Source of the DNA: Myxococcales bacterium
GTDB lineage: Bacteria > Myxococcota_A > Polyangia > Polyangiales > Polyangiaceae
Reading direction: 5' to 3'
Assembly (NCBI GenBank): GCA_016212965.1
Contig: JACRDA010000071.1
Coordinates: forward strand, 20,076 to 84,075
DNA: 64,000 bases
A program made the position numbers and the translations under genes. Position 1 is the first letter of the stretch, and each line of letters begins with the position of its first letter. Shown here piece after piece: positions 16,448-26,435 of the stretch. Under the pieces are notes generated by a model. That model had not been told where the DNA came from. It saw only the letters and a list, made by a program, of their open reading frames with translations, and searched no databases.

Positions 16448-17220
16448 AGGATTGCCGAGCACATCGGCGGGCGCTCTTGCTCGGGCAGGCCGCGCCGGGC
16501 GACCATGGTGCCCAGTGTGCCGACTGCCGCCGGTTCGGCCTGGCGGAAGAGGGGACGCGGGAGCTGCTTCAGCAGCACCGCCCCGTCTGGAGCGCTTCCG
16601 ATGCGTTGCGCGAGCGGGTGCGCAAGACCCTCGAGACGGAGCGGGCACGGGCAAGTCGCGCCCCTGTCCGGCGGCGCGCAGTGCTCGGCATGCTCGGCCT
16701 CGGAGCCGGCGCCGCTGCGGCAGCGACCGTCACCTGGTGGGTCGGGCGAACAAGCGCCGGAGCCGAGCGGGCGCGGGCGCTCGTCGAGCTACTCGTCGAC
16801 GATCACCTCGAGTACGCCCGCCGTGGGGTCGAGCGGCTGCAGATCGCGAGTGACTCGGCGGAGCCAGTGCAGGCCTTCTTCGAGGCCGAGCTCGGTCTCG
16901 CGACGAGACTCCCGGTCCTCCACGGCGCCACGCTGCTCGGCGCTCGGCGCTGCAAGCTCGCGGGCCGCCCGGCAGCCCTCGTCTTCTTCGAGACCTCGGC
17001 GGCGCCGTCGCGCGGCGTCGAGCGCGTGTCACTGTTCGTCTTCGAGCAGGCGGGGGAAGACTGGTCGGCGGTGGCCGATGCTCCGTTTCTCCCGGGCAGA
17101 CGAGCCGTGCAGGAGAAGCGCGGCGTCGGCCTGGTGGTGTGGCAAGAGCGTGGCCTCACCTACGTGCTGGCTGGCGCGATGGAGCCTGCGAAGCTCGGGG
17201 CGCTGATCGGCGGCGAGTGA
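16444..17220 (+). CDS. Membrane-anchored zinc-finger anti-sigma factor
   Basis: This 258-residue protein starts with a zinc-finger anti-sigma motif (Cys4, His21-x3-Cys25-x2-Cys28). It has one membrane helix at about 79-100 (AVLGMLGLGAGAAAAATV) and a periplasmic domain of about 150 residues (ARRCKLAGRPAALVFFE, VERVSLFVFEQ, VWQERGLTYVLAGAM). It would hold the ECF factor encoded just upstream at the membrane and release it on an envelope signal. The periplasmic domain has a single Cys in ARRCKLAG. The signal is not known; thiophilic metals or oxidants are likely from the regulon content. Confidence 0.88.
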   Translation: MKDCRAHRRALLLGQAAPGDHGAQCADCRRFGLAEEGTRELLQQHRPVWSASDALRERVRKTLETERARASRAPVRRRAVLGMLGLGAGAAAAATVTWWVGRTSAGAERARALVELLVDDHLEYARRGVERLQIASDSAEPVQAFFEAELGLATRLPVLHGATLLGARRCKLAGRPAALVFFETSAAPSRGVERVSLFVFEQAGEDWSAVADAPFLPGRRAVQEKRGVGLVVWQERGLTYVLAGAMEPAKLGALIGGE

Positions 17221-17324
17221 TCGTCGCACGCGGCCGTGCGCGCTGGCGCCGGCGAGGTCGGGCACCAAGACGCTCGTCCATGCGACGGTGACATTCTCGG
17301 ATGACAGCAACAATAGGAGCGATC

Positions 17325-17750
17325 ATGGATTCTAGGCGAAAGATCATCGTGCTGATGGCGGCGCTCGCGCTCGGCATCGGCGCAGGCGCCTGCGGCAAGG
17401 AGCCAGGGGCTGCCGCGCCGCCAGCGGCGCCGGCGGAGGCGCTCGGCTCGGGTGACGTCACGGTCATCGGGCAGAACGTCTGCCTCGGCTGCTCCCTGAA
17501 GAAGGAGCAGGGGGCGCGAGCGCAGTGCAGCGTGTACGGGCACCGACACGCGCTTCGCGTCGAGTCCATCATGAACGCCGACGGCAAGGCGATCGCGGGC
17601 CTTGCGGGCCAGTGGCTACACTACCTCGACGACGACACGGGCGCGTCGCTCGTGAAGGGCGATGAGAATCACGGCAAGCGCGTGGAGGTGAAGGGGCACC
17701 TCTACGCCCCCGAGCGCGTGCTCGATGTCGTGGAGGTGAAGTCGCTTTGA
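17325..17750 (+). CDS. Periplasmic CxxC lipoprotein of unknown function
   Basis: The 141-residue product has a lipoprotein signal ([11 protein letters not shown]) and a small domain with a CLGC pair followed by a third Cys and two His ([21 protein letters not shown]), then [12 protein letters not shown] Cys/His-rich patch like this suggests redox or metal binding. ATG 17325 is preferred because AGGAG lies 6 bases before it; an in-frame ATG at 17301 would put an extra 8 residues before the signal peptide. It follows the sigma/anti-sigma pair, and its stop overlaps the start of the thioredoxin-fold protein. Confidence 0.8.
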   Translation: MDSRRKIIVLMAALALGIGAGACGKEPGAAAPPAAPAEALGSGDVTVIGQNVCLGCSLKKEQGARAQCSVYGHRHALRVESIMNADGKAIAGLAGQWLHYLDDDTGASLVKGDENHGKRVEVKGHLYAPERVLDVVEVKSL

Positions 17751-20230
17751 GCGAAGAGGGGCCGAAGCCGCGCCGCCAAGCCGCGCTACGCCTGCCTGCA
17801 CGACGCGTGCGGGGCGCTGCGCCCGCCGAGCGGCGCGGCCTTCCGCGCGCGCCGACACGCGCGTCGCGCCGCGCCGCGCTCGTGACGGCGGCCCTCGTCG
17901 CGGTCGTGGTCTCCGTCGTCGTCGCTCTGTCGCTGCGCGCCCGCCATGAAGCGCCGCCCAACGTCGAGCTCGCCGAGGTGGCTGTGCCTCCCGACGGGGG
18001 TTGGAGCTTTGGGGGTGTCTTGCCCGCTGCCTCGCCCTTCAGCGTCGAGCTCGTCCACCGGCTCGAAGAGGCCTGGGCCTCGCGACCGGGCGACTACGCC
18101 CCTCGCACACGGCACCTCCGCGCGGACGGGACGCCCCTCTACACCAATCGCCTGCTTCTCGAGTCGAGCCCTTACCTGCGGCAGCACGCCCACAACCCCG
18201 TCAACTGGTACCCGTGGGGCGACGAGGCGTTCGAGACTGCGCGCGCGCTCGGCCGCCCGGTGCTCCTGTCGATCGGCTACTCCACGTGCCACTGGTGCCA
18301 CGTGATGGAAGAGGAGAGCTTCGAAGACGAGGAGATCGCCGCCTTTCTCAACGCGAACTACGTCGCCATCAAGGTCGATCGTGAAGAGCGACCCGACCTC
18401 GACGCCGTCTACATGCAGGCCGTCGTCATGCTGACCGGTAACGGTGGCTGGCCGATGACCGTGTGGCTCACGGCCGACCGAGAGCCCTTCTTCGGGGGCA
18501 CCTACTTCCCACCGCGCGACGGCGTCCGCGGCGCGCGCACGGGCTTCCTCACCCTGCTCGGCCGCCTGCGACAATCGCACGACGCGGATCCGAGCGGCAC
18601 CGCGGCGTCGGCGCGCGAGCTCGCGGAGCGCGTTCGGTCGAGCCTTTCCGCGGTGCCGGAAGGGCGCGGTCTTCCGGGTACCGCAGCACTCGACGCGGCG
18701 TTCGACAGGTACGGACGCGCGTTCGACGCCGAGAACGGCGGCCTCCGCGGGGCCCCCAAGTTCCCGAGCGGCTTGCCGTTGCGCTTCCTCCTGCGCCAGC
18801 ACCGCCGCACTGGGGCCGCAGCAGCGCTGCAGATGGTGACGCTCACGCTGGAGCACATGGCGACCGGGGGGATCTACGACCAGGTCGGCGGAGGGTTTCA
18901 CCGCTACGCGACCGACGCGGCCTGGCGCGTGCCGCACTTCGAGAAGATGCTCTACGACAACGCGCTTCTCGCCGTCGCGTACCTCGAGGCGTACGAGGCG
19001 ACGGGACGCGCCGACTTCGCCCGAGTGGTGCGCGAAGTCCTGCGCTACGTCGAGCGCGACATGACGTCCGAGGGGGGCGCGTTCTACTCGGCGACCGACG
19101 CCGACAGCCTCGGCCCGCGCGGCGAGCGCGAGGAGGGGTGGTTCTTCACCTGGACCCCCGCGGAGATCGGCGCTGCCCTCGACGCCGATCAGGCCGAGCT
19201 CGTGCGCGCCCTCTTCGACGTCACGGACGCCGGCAACTTCGAGGGCCGCAACGTCCTCCACCTCCCTCGCCCGCTCGAGATCGTGGCCACCGGGGCGGGC
19301 GGCCGACAGGCCCGGCTCATGGCCACGATCGGCGATGCGCGCGAGCGGCTCTACGCGGCGCGCCGCGCGCGGCCCTCTCCTTTGCGAGACGAGAAGATCC
19401 TGACGGCATGGAACGGCCTCATGATCTCGGCGTTCGCGCGCGCGGCGTCGACCCTCGCCGAGCCCGCGTACCTCGAGCAGGCGAGGCGCGCGGCGGCCTT
19501 CGTCCTCTCCGAGCTGTGGCGCGAAGGACGCCTCTTGCGGAGCTACAAGGACGGCCGTGCGCGCTACGACGGCTACCTCGATGACTACGCCTTCTTCACG
19601 GCGAGCCTCATCGATCTCTTCGAGGCGACCGGCGAGCGCCGCTGGCTCGCGGCGGCGTTCGAGCTCACGGTCACGCAGGAGCGGCTCTACGCGGATCCGC
19701 GCGGTGGTTACTTCATGACGAGCGCCGACCACGAGGCGCTGCTCGCCCGCGAGAAGCCGGGCGACGACGGTGCGGAGCCGTCGGGCAACTCGGTCGCAGC
19801 GCTGAACCTGCTGCGCCTGCACGCGCTGACCGGGGACGACCGCTACCGGCAGCGCGCCGAAGCCACGATCGGCGCCTTCTCGGCCGGGCTCACGAGCGGA
19901 CGCGGTCGCTTCTCGGAGCTCCTGCTTGCGCTCGACTGGGCGCTCGACCGACCGAAGGAGATCGCCATCGTGACGCCGGACTCGCGAGACCAGGCGCGGC
20001 CGTTCCTCGACGCCCTGCACGGGTCCTTCGTTCCCAACAAGGTCGTCGTCGTGGCCGTACAAGGCGCCGATCTCGGCAGTCAGGCGGAGCTCGTGCCGCT
20101 CCTCGAAGCCAAGATCGCGATCGGCGGCAAGCCTACCGCCTACGTCTGCGAGCAGCAGCGCTGTGAGCTCCCGACGACCGATCCGGGGGCGTTCGCCGAG
20201 CAGTTGCGTGTGCCCACCGCGTCGAAGTGA
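17747..20230 (+). CDS. DUF255 thioredoxin-fold / glycosidase-like protein (YyaL/SPATA20 family), membrane-anchored
   Basis: The protein is 827 residues, longer than typical family members (about 650-700) because of an N-terminal extension with a membrane helix ([20 protein letters not shown]). The DUF255 domain follows: [24 protein letters not shown], then a thioredoxin-like active site [14 protein letters not shown] and [15 protein letters not shown]. The remainder is an alpha-barrel resembling N-acylglucosamine epimerase folds. The biochemical function is not settled. The TTG at 17747 overlaps the previous stop; the exact start is uncertain. The envelope anchor and CxxC site fit a periplasmic thiol-repair role next to the CxxC lipoprotein. 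Confidence 0.88.
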   Translation: MSEEGPKPRRQAALRLPARRVRGAAPAERRGLPRAPTRASRRAALVTAALVAVVVSVVVALSLRARHEAPPNVELAEVAVPPDGGWSFGGVLPAASPFSVELVHRLEEAWASRPGDYAPRTRHLRADGTPLYTNRLLLESSPYLRQHAHNPVNWYPWGDEAFETARALGRPVLLSIGYSTCHWCHVMEEESFEDEEIAAFLNANYVAIKVDREERPDLDAVYMQAVVMLTGNGGWPMTVWLTADREPFFGGTYFPPRDGVRGARTGFLTLLGRLRQSHDADPSGTAASARELAERVRSSLSAVPEGRGLPGTAALDAAFDRYGRAFDAENGGLRGAPKFPSGLPLRFLLRQHRRTGAAAALQMVTLTLEHMATGGIYDQVGGGFHRYATDAAWRVPHFEKMLYDNALLAVAYLEAYEATGRADFARVVREVLRYVERDMTSEGGAFYSATDADSLGPRGEREEGWFFTWTPAEIGAALDADQAELVRALFDVTDAGNFEGRNVLHLPRPLEIVATGAGGRQARLMATIGDARERLYAARRARPSPLRDEKILTAWNGLMISAFARAASTLAEPAYLEQARRAAAFVLSELWREGRLLRSYKDGRARYDGYLDDYAFFTASLIDLFEATGERRWLAAAFELTVTQERLYADPRGGYFMTSADHEALLAREKPGDDGAEPSGNSVAALNLLRLHALTGDDRYRQRAEATIGAFSAGLTSGRGRFSELLLALDWALDRPKEIAIVTPDSRDQARPFLDALHGSFVPNKVVVVAVQGADLGSQAELVPLLEAKIAIGGKPTAYVCEQQRCELPTTDPGAFAEQLRVPTASK

Positions 20231-20269
20231 CGACCGGCCCGCAACGTCGCGTTCGCGGCGAGCCGGTGC

Positions 20270-21240
<971 letters not shown>

Positions 21241-21241
<1 letters not shown>

Positions 21242-21275
21242 TCCAAAACGGAGTGTACGAGGCTCCAGAATGGAG
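21241..21275. promoter_or_regulatory. Paired inverted repeats, probable enhancer sites of the sigma-54 activator
   Basis: CTCCAAAACGGAG (21241-21253) and CTCCAGAATGGAG (21263-21275) are two copies of CTCC-N5-GGAG whose centres are 22 bp apart, two helical turns. They lie 65-100 bp upstream of the sigma-54-like promoter at 21339 and overlap the start of the activator gene. This is the expected place for a Fis-type HTH enhancer and allows autoregulation. Confidence 0.75.
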
Positions 21276-21338
21276 GCAAGCCGTTTCGCCGGGGCAACGT
21301 CTACGCGCGGCCGGCGCGCGAGTGCTCACATTTGGCCG

Positions 21339-21354
21339 TGGCACGAGCCGTGCA
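21339..21354 (+). promoter_or_regulatory. Sigma-54-type (-24/-12) promoter for the mer operon
   Basis: TGGCACGAGCCGTGCA carries GG (21340-21341) and GC (21352-21353) separated by 10 bases, matching the -24/-12 consensus TGGCAC-N5-TTGCA in most positions. It points to merT. The predicted transcription start (about 21365) is almost at the merT ATG (21367), so the message would be near-leaderless. Confidence 0.7.
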
Positions 21355-21366
21355 GGGGTCACTGGC

Positions 21367-21792
21367 ATGGCCAAAGACGACTGCTGCTCGGTTCCGGTTC
21401 CAGCGCCGACCAAGGATGCGAAGCCTCGAGCCTCCCGCGGCGCACTTGCCGCCACAGCGGCTTCCATTTTTGCCGCGTTTCTCGCATCGGCTTGCTGTGT
21501 CGGGCCGCTCGTTTTCGCTTTGCTCGGGCTCGGTGGGGCGGGGCTCATGGTCAAGCTCGAGCCCTACCGGCCCCTCTTCATCGTCGTCACCTTCGCGCTC
21601 CTGGGCGCGGGCTTCTACCTGACCTACCGGCGGCCGCGCCCTGCGCCCGCTACAGGCGGGGTGGCCGGAGCGGCGTGCGCCTGTCCCGCGCCCCGCACCA
21701 ACCGCGCTGGGCGCGTCATGCTCTGGGTCGCGACCGTGGTCGTCGCGTCGCTCCTCGTCTTCCCGTACCTCGCGCCGGCTCTCTTCGGCTGA
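21367..21792 (+). CDS. merT: MerT-like mercuric ion transport protein
   Basis: The 141-residue protein has three hydrophobic segments. The first contains the vicinal Cys43-Cys44 pair (SACCVGPLV) that carries Hg(II) into the membrane in MerT, and a further pair Cys104/Cys106 (ACACP) sits in the loop between helices 2 and 3, as in classical MerT. Unusually, a third CC pair (Cys6-Cys7) is at the cytoplasmic N-terminus. It passes Hg(II) to the reductase encoded next, 11 bases downstream. An AGGGG lies 9 bases before the ATG, overlapping the -12 promoter element. Confidence 0.88.
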   Translation: MAKDDCCSVPVPAPTKDAKPRASRGALAATAASIFAAFLASACCVGPLVFALLGLGGAGLMVKLEPYRPLFIVVTFALLGAGFYLTYRRPRPAPATGGVAGAACACPAPRTNRAGRVMLWVATVVVASLLVFPYLAPALFG

Positions 21793-21803
21793 GGGCTCGA
21801 GCC

Positions 21804-23249
21804 ATGACGACGCCTCGAACATTGGATCTTTCGAACGACGTGCAGCGCGGCGGCGCGTTCGACCTCATCGTCGTCGGCGCCGGCAGTGCCGCTTTCGGTG
21901 CGGCGCTGCGTGCCTCCGAGCTCGGCGCGCGGGTGGCCATGGTGGAGCGGGGCACTCTCGGCGGCACGTGCGTCAACATCGGCTGTGTTCCCTCGAAGAC
22001 GCTGATCCGCGCCGCCGAGGCCGTGCACCGAGCGAACCATCCGCGCTTCGCCGGCGTCACGGCGCAGGCGCGCGTCGAGGATTTCCGAGCGCTGATGGCC
22101 GAGAAACGGAGTCTCGTCGCGGAGCTGCGTGCGGCGAAGTACGCGCGCGTGCTCGCCGAAACGCCCGGCGTCTCATTCTTCGAAGGCCACGCGCGGTTCG
22201 CCGGACCAGGGCGCATTCTGTTGAGCGGGACCGAGCTTCGCGCCGACCGGTTCGTCCTCGCCACCGGCATGCGCCCCAACGTGGTCGACGTTCCGGGACT
22301 CGAAGAGACCGGCTACTTGACGAGCACGGACGCGCTCGCGCTGGAGGTCCTCCCGAGATCGATGGTCGTCCTCGGCGGCCGCTTCGTGGCCCTCGAGCTC
22401 GCGCAGGCATTCGCGCGGCTCGGGACGCGGATCACCGTCGTCCAGCGCAGCCGTCACGTACTGCCGAGCGAAGACGACGACGTGGCGCAGGAGCTCGAGC
22501 GCCTGCTCGCCGCAGAGGGCTTGAACATCGTCACGGGAGCGCGCTTGCAGAGCGCGTCGCGCGATGGCACGAACCGCGTGGTCGAGCTCGAGCGTGATGG
22601 CGAACGGATCCGCATCGCGGCAGAGCGGATCCTCGTCGCCACCGGCCGCCGCGCGAACACGCACGACCTCGGGCTCGACCTGATCGACGTCGAGCTCCGG
22701 AGCGACGGAACCGTCGTCGTCGACGACTTTCTCGAAACCACCGTCCCGGGCATCTTTGCTGCCGGCGACGTCATTGGCGACCCGGCGTTCGTCTACACCG
22801 CGGCCTACGAAGGTCGACTCGCGGCCGAAAACGCCCTCGGTACCGCGAAGCGGACGCGAGACTACTCGGCACTTCCGGCGGTCGTGTTCACGGATCCGCA
22901 GCTTGCGACGGTGGGGCTCAACGAGAAGGAAGCGCGCGCGCGTGGCATCGAGGTAGATGTCGCCAAGCTGCCCTTTGTCCACGTGGCGCGTGCACTGGCG
23001 GCGCGCGATACCCGCGGCTTCGTCAAGTTGCTTCGTGCCCGCGGGACCGATCGCCTCGTAGGCGCGACAATCCTCGCTCCCGAGGCGGGGGATCTCATCA
23101 TGGTGCCCGCGCTCGCGATCCGTCACGCAATTCCGGTGAGCGCGCTCGCTGAGGCCTTCCACCCCTACTTGACCGCCGCGGAAGCCATCAAGCTCGCCGC
23201 ACAGACCTTCACCAAGGACGTGGCGAAGCTCTCATGCTGCGCCAGCTAG
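21804..23249 (+). CDS. merA: Mercuric reductase MerA
   Basis: The 481-residue flavoprotein disulfide reductase has the FAD site VVGAGSAAFGAALRASELG, redox pair GGTCVNIGCVPSK (Cys56, Cys61), the NADP site region and a C-terminal interface domain. Two features separate MerA from dihydrolipoamide dehydrogenases: the C-terminal vicinal Cys478-Cys479 (KLSCCAS) that delivers Hg(II), and the FHPYLTAAEAIKLAAQTF segment with the Hg-handling Tyr. It lacks the N-terminal MerP-like domain (NmerA); that role may be met by the separate MerP-like proteins downstream. It reduces Hg(II) to volatile Hg(0) in the cytoplasm with NADPH. Confidence 0.95.
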   Translation: MTTPRTLDLSNDVQRGGAFDLIVVGAGSAAFGAALRASELGARVAMVERGTLGGTCVNIGCVPSKTLIRAAEAVHRANHPRFAGVTAQARVEDFRALMAEKRSLVAELRAAKYARVLAETPGVSFFEGHARFAGPGRILLSGTELRADRFVLATGMRPNVVDVPGLEETGYLTSTDALALEVLPRSMVVLGGRFVALELAQAFARLGTRITVVQRSRHVLPSEDDDVAQELERLLAAEGLNIVTGARLQSASRDGTNRVVELERDGERIRIAAERILVATGRRANTHDLGLDLIDVELRSDGTVVVDDFLETTVPGIFAAGDVIGDPAFVYTAAYEGRLAAENALGTAKRTRDYSALPAVVFTDPQLATVGLNEKEARARGIEVDVAKLPFVHVARALAARDTRGFVKLLRARGTDRLVGATILAPEAGDLIMVPALAIRHAIPVSALAEAFHPYLTAAEAIKLAAQTFTKDVAKLSCCAS

Positions 23250-23272
23250 GCTACGAGCCAAGGAGAGCCAAC

Positions 23273-23593
23273 ATGAGACACGCGCTTGCTCGGCGAATCA
23301 CGCTGCTCGGTACCCTGCTCGGCGCGCCCGCGTTCTCGGTGCTCGCACCTGCGCCGGCCCGCGCGCAGGCACCCGACGAAGCGAATGTGGTCCTCGCGAT
23401 CGAGGGCATGCACTGCGCCAGCTGCGCCGTGACGGTGCGCGTCGTGCTGCGCCGACTCGAGGGTGTCCGCGAGGCCACGGTGGACGTCGAGGCGAAGACA
23501 GCGCGCGTGAGCTACGACTCCACGCGGGTGAATCCGGAGCGGATGATTCGCGCCATCGAGGAGGCGGGTTACCACGCTCGCGTGCAACCATGA
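23273..23593 (+). CDS. merP: MerP-like periplasmic heavy-metal-associated (HMA) protein
   Basis: The 106-residue protein has a signal peptide ending near PARAQA and one HMA domain with GMHCASCAVTV (Cys48, Cys51). A further RVVLRRLEGV...TARVSYD pattern matches the beta-alpha-beta fold. AAGGAG sits upstream of ATG 23273. MerP binds Hg(II) in the periplasm and hands it to MerT. Its end overlaps the next HMA gene (ATGA). Cu(I) binding is an alternative, but the MerT/MerA context favours mercury. Confidence 0.88.
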   Translation: MRHALARRITLLGTLLGAPAFSVLAPAPARAQAPDEANVVLAIEGMHCASCAVTVRVVLRRLEGVREATVDVEAKTARVSYDSTRVNPERMIRAIEEAGYHARVQP

Positions 23594-23994
23594 CGGCCCT
23601 CGAGCGAGCGGTTCGCGCCAGCGTCGTCCGACGCAGAGGTTGGATCACGCGCGGTCGGCCGCTGCTCGCGCTCACCTGGGTGCTCGCGGTTCACGCTTGC
23701 CAGCGCGAGGTGCGAACGGCGTCCTCGGCGAGCAGCGCGCCAAGCGCCGCGGCATCGGATCCGCCCGCACCGGAGGAGCGCGAGGTCGAGATCATCGTCG
23801 AGGGGATGCACTGCGCGACCTGTCCCGTCACCGTGCGCACTGCCGCCGAGAACTTGGCGGGAGTCATCGACGTCCGTGTGAGCATGGCCGAGGGCCGCGC
23901 CTGGGTCCGCTACCGACCGTCCGAGACCGCGCCCGCGTTTGTCGCCGCCGCCATCACGGACTCTGGGTACCCGGCGCACGACGCGCGCCGGTAG
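23590..23994 (+). CDS. Second HMA-domain protein, probably a lipoprotein
   Basis: This 134-residue protein has an extended basic N-terminus, a hydrophobic segment ending in a lipobox-like AVHAC (Cys37), a Ser/Ala/Pro linker and an HMA domain with GMHCATCPVTV (Cys75, Cys78). The TCP variant after the first Cys differs from its upstream paralogue (SCA). It would be tethered to the membrane and could act as a second mercury or copper carrier. ATG 23590 overlaps the merP-like stop. It is the last gene before the GTAACG promoter of the SCGA peptide. Confidence 0.8.
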   Translation: MTALERAVRASVVRRRGWITRGRPLLALTWVLAVHACQREVRTASSASSAPSAAASDPPAPEEREVEIIVEGMHCATCPVTVRTAAENLAGVIDVRVSMAEGRAWVRYRPSETAPAFVAAAITDSGYPAHDARR

Positions 23995-24073
23995 CCCTGT
24001 CGGGGGCTCGCACCGGCGACACACGGCTCGTGGCGCCGGGGCCGATCCGGCGAGCGAGATTCTCGCGCCACTG

Positions 24074-24106
24074 GCGTAACGAAACCTCCGGTGCGGCGAC
24101 CAAGCG
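24074..24106 (+). promoter_or_regulatory. ECF-type promoter GTAACG-N16-GAC for the SCGA-repeat gene
   Basis: GTAACG (24076-24081) is followed by 16 bases and GACCAAGC (GAC at 24098-24100), 45 bases upstream of ATG 24146. The spacer shares AAC and GTGCGG with the bufA2-like promoter at 4504-4535 at the same offsets, more than the core alone requires. Confidence 0.8.
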
Positions 24107-24145
24107 TGCGAGTCGGTGAAGTGCCGACGAAGGGAAGAAACGATC

Positions 24146-24655
24146 ATGACCACCATCAGCAAATACGCCCTCGCTCTCGCCGTCCTCGGGTCCGGTGCCG
24201 CCCTGTCGGCGTGCACGACCGGCGCCAACGTTCACGCGACGGAGGTGCCTGCGGCCACCACGCCGAGCCCGGAGATGGCCGCGGGCGCGAAGGCGAGCTG
24301 CGGCGCGAACCACGCGCCCGGGGCGATGTCGACCCCGACGGGCACCGGGGCGGCGGGCTCCTGCGGCGCGAAGGCCGCTGCCGCGGGCTCCTGCGGCGCA
24401 AAGCCCGGAAGCGAGGGTTCGATGGGCGCCAAGGTGCCGGCCGGTGCCGCAGCCTCCTGCGGGGCGAACGCCGGCGCGGTGGCCGCAGAGGCCTCGACGG
24501 CTGCCACTGCGCCGACGACCACCACCACGAGCTCCGCCCAGACCGCGCCGCCAGCGGCGCCGGCCAAGGGCGCCGTCGCAGCGCCGAAGGCGGGTGCGAC
24601 GGTCGGCAAGCAGGCGCCCGCCCAGGGCGGTTGCGGCGCCGGATCCTGTGGCTGA
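24146..24655 (+). CDS. SCGA-repeat secreted peptide, candidate MNIO substrate
   Basis: The 169-residue product has a signal peptide with a possible lipobox (GAALSAC, Cys23) and a low-complexity Ala/Gly/Pro/Thr mature part. Five CGA units lie in it: SCGAN at Cys52, SCGAK at Cys73 and Cys83, SCGAN at Cys105, GCGA at Cys163, with a final SCG at Cys168; a degenerate SMGAK sits at 92-96. Repeated short Cys-Gly motifs resemble HvfA-type precursors (EGKCG repeats) of MNIO enzymes. The MNIO and partner genes follow immediately. ATG 24146 is chosen because it gives a clean signal peptide. It does not look like BufA1 or BufA2 and may be a new precursor type. Confidence 0.75.
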   Translation: MTTISKYALALAVLGSGAALSACTTGANVHATEVPAATTPSPEMAAGAKASCGANHAPGAMSTPTGTGAAGSCGAKAAAAGSCGAKPGSEGSMGAKVPAGAAASCGANAGAVAAEASTAATAPTTTTTSSAQTAPPAAPAKGAVAAPKAGATVGKQAPAQGGCGAGSCG

Positions 24656-24682
24656 CGCGTCGCAGGCGCGAGCACGAGGAGC

Positions 24683-25573
24683 ATGAACATGAGCGTCGAG
24701 CAACTCGAAGGCGTGGGTCTCGGTCTGCGCTGGGAGTTTCTGCACGAGGTGCTCGGCGCCGCTCCCGGCGCGCTCGACGCCATCCGGTTCTTCGAGGTGG
24801 CGCCCGAGAACTACATGCGCCGGGGGGGCTACTTCCCCCACGCTCTGGCGACCGTCGCGGAGCGCCACCCGGTGACGACGCACGGCCTCACGCTCTCACT
24901 CGGCGGCGCCGACCCGCTCGACGCGGACTACCTCGCGGAGCTTCGCCGGTTCCTCGGGCGTTTCGGCGCCGGCTGGCACTCCGACCACCTGTGCTTCTCG
25001 GGCGCCGGTGGGGGCGTCTTGCACGACCTCTTGCCGGTCGCCTTCACGACGAGCGCGGCGAAGCGCGTCGCCGCGCGCGTGCGCGAGGCGAGCGAACGAC
25101 TCGGCCTTCCTGTCGCCGTCGAGAACATCAGCTACTACACGACGCTCGGCGGCGACCCGCGCGATGAGCCCGCGTTCATCGCCGAGGTCCTCGAGCGCGC
25201 CGACTGCGGCCTGTTGCTCGACCTCAACAACCTCGACGTCAACGCCGAGAACCACGGCTTCGACGCGCGCGCCTGGCTCTCCGGGATCCCGCTCGAGCGC
25301 GTGGTCGAGATCCACGTCGCGGGCCCCGAGCGCTGGAGCGATGCCCGTGCCGAGCTCCTCGTCGACACCCACGGCGCCCCGGTGCGCCCGCCCGTCTACG
25401 AGCTCCTCTCGCGCGTCATCTCACGCACGGGCCCGGTGCCCGTGCTGCTCGAGCGCGACAACAACGTCCCGCCGCTCGCGGAGCTCCTCGACGAGGTCGC
25501 GGCGATCGATCGGGTGTATCGCTCGGCCATCGCGAAGTGGCGCGCCGTGCACGAGGGACGCCATGCAGCCTGA
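24683..25573 (+). CDS. MNIO (DUF692) multinuclear iron oxidative enzyme, second copy
   Basis: The 296-residue enzyme keeps the MNIO metal-ligand motifs: THGLTLSLGG, HSDHLCFSG, ENISYY, LLDLNNLDVNAENHGFD, IHVAGPE, DTHG and LLERDNN. It is only distantly similar to the first MNIO here (different N-terminus and SGAGGGVLHDLL in place of SSFGGHTGHDLW), so the two probably have different substrates. The ATG at 24683 has GGAG upstream. Its end overlaps the partner gene by 11 bases. It should install Cys modifications on the upstream SCGA peptide (inference from neighbourhood). Confidence 0.92.
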   Translation: MNMSVEQLEGVGLGLRWEFLHEVLGAAPGALDAIRFFEVAPENYMRRGGYFPHALATVAERHPVTTHGLTLSLGGADPLDADYLAELRRFLGRFGAGWHSDHLCFSGAGGGVLHDLLPVAFTTSAAKRVAARVREASERLGLPVAVENISYYTTLGGDPRDEPAFIAEVLERADCGLLLDLNNLDVNAENHGFDARAWLSGIPLERVVEIHVAGPERWSDARAELLVDTHGAPVRPPVYELLSRVISRTGPVPVLLERDNNVPPLAELLDEVAAIDRVYRSAIAKWRAVHEGRHAA

Positions 25574-26423
25574 CCTCCAACCAGAGCGCGCACCCGAGAG
25601 CATCGGGCCGTTCGAGGCCGCGCTGGTCGAGCTCATCTGCACGGCTGACGCCGCGTCGCTCGAGCGCGATCTACCCGCCATCTTCGCGGCCCACGGGGTC
25701 GTCGACGCAGCGCGCGCGCTCGAGGCCGATCCGCGCGCGCCTGCGCGCCTCTTGGCCTACCGCACCCTCGTTCACGCGCGCTTCCGCGGGGTCGCCGAGG
25801 TGACGATGCCACGTACCGCCGCGCGCCTCGGACCGGAGCGGCTCGCGGCCGAGGTCGCCCACTTCGTCGAGGAGCACGCGTCGCCCTCGCCCTATGTGCG
25901 CGACGTCGCGACGGAGCTCTGCGCGTGGTGGACTCGTCGCTGGCCCGGTGACGCGAGCGTTCCGGGCTACCTGCTCGATCTCGCGCGGCACGAGCTGCTC
26001 GCGGTCGACGTCGGAGCGGCCGAAGACGACGCGCCGCCCGACGCGGGCCCCGGGGCGGTGCTGTCGGCCTGGAGCGCCCTCCGCCTCCAACGCGGCGCCC
26101 GCCTCGTGCGCTACGCGTTCGCGGTCCACCGTCTCCCGGAGGACGACGTGTCCGCGGTCCCCGAGCGCATCGACACGGCGCTCCTCGCCTATCGCGATCG
26201 CGAGCACTGGGTGCGGTACCTCGAGCTCTCCACGCTCGGCGCCGCCGTCGTCGAGCGGCTCCGCGCCGGAGCCTCGCTCGAGGTCGCCGTGCGCGAGGGT
26301 TGCGGAGAGGCCGGAGCGTCGCTCGACGGCGCCACCCTCGCTGGCATCGTGGCGCTGCTCGAGGATCTCGAGAGGCGCGGAATCGTGCTCGGGCAGGACG
26401 CAGGCAGCACCACCGGGCAGTGA
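25563..26423 (+). CDS. DUF2063/HvfC-like MNIO partner protein (divergent)
   Basis: This 286-residue soluble protein overlaps the MNIO gene by 11 bases, as bufC does in the first cluster. Its N-terminal half has the partner-protein pattern: FEAALVELICTADAASLERDLP, LLAYRTLVHARFRGVAEVTMPRT, LAAEVAHFVEEHASPSPYVRDV and CAWWTRRW. The C-terminal half ends with a winged-helix-like LEDLERRGIVLGQD. Similarity to DUF2063 is by general layout rather than strong motifs, so the family call is less sure than in the first cluster. It probably docks the precursor on the MNIO enzyme. Confidence 0.72.
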   Translation: MQPDLQPERAPESIGPFEAALVELICTADAASLERDLPAIFAAHGVVDAARALEADPRAPARLLAYRTLVHARFRGVAEVTMPRTAARLGPERLAAEVAHFVEEHASPSPYVRDVATELCAWWTRRWPGDASVPGYLLDLARHELLAVDVGAAEDDAPPDAGPGAVLSAWSALRLQRGARLVRYAFAVHRLPEDDVSAVPERIDTALLAYRDREHWVRYLELSTLGAAVVERLRAGASLEVAVREGCGEAGASLDGATLAGIVALLEDLERRGIVLGQDAGSTTGQ

Positions 26424-26435
26424 AGGTGAACGGAC

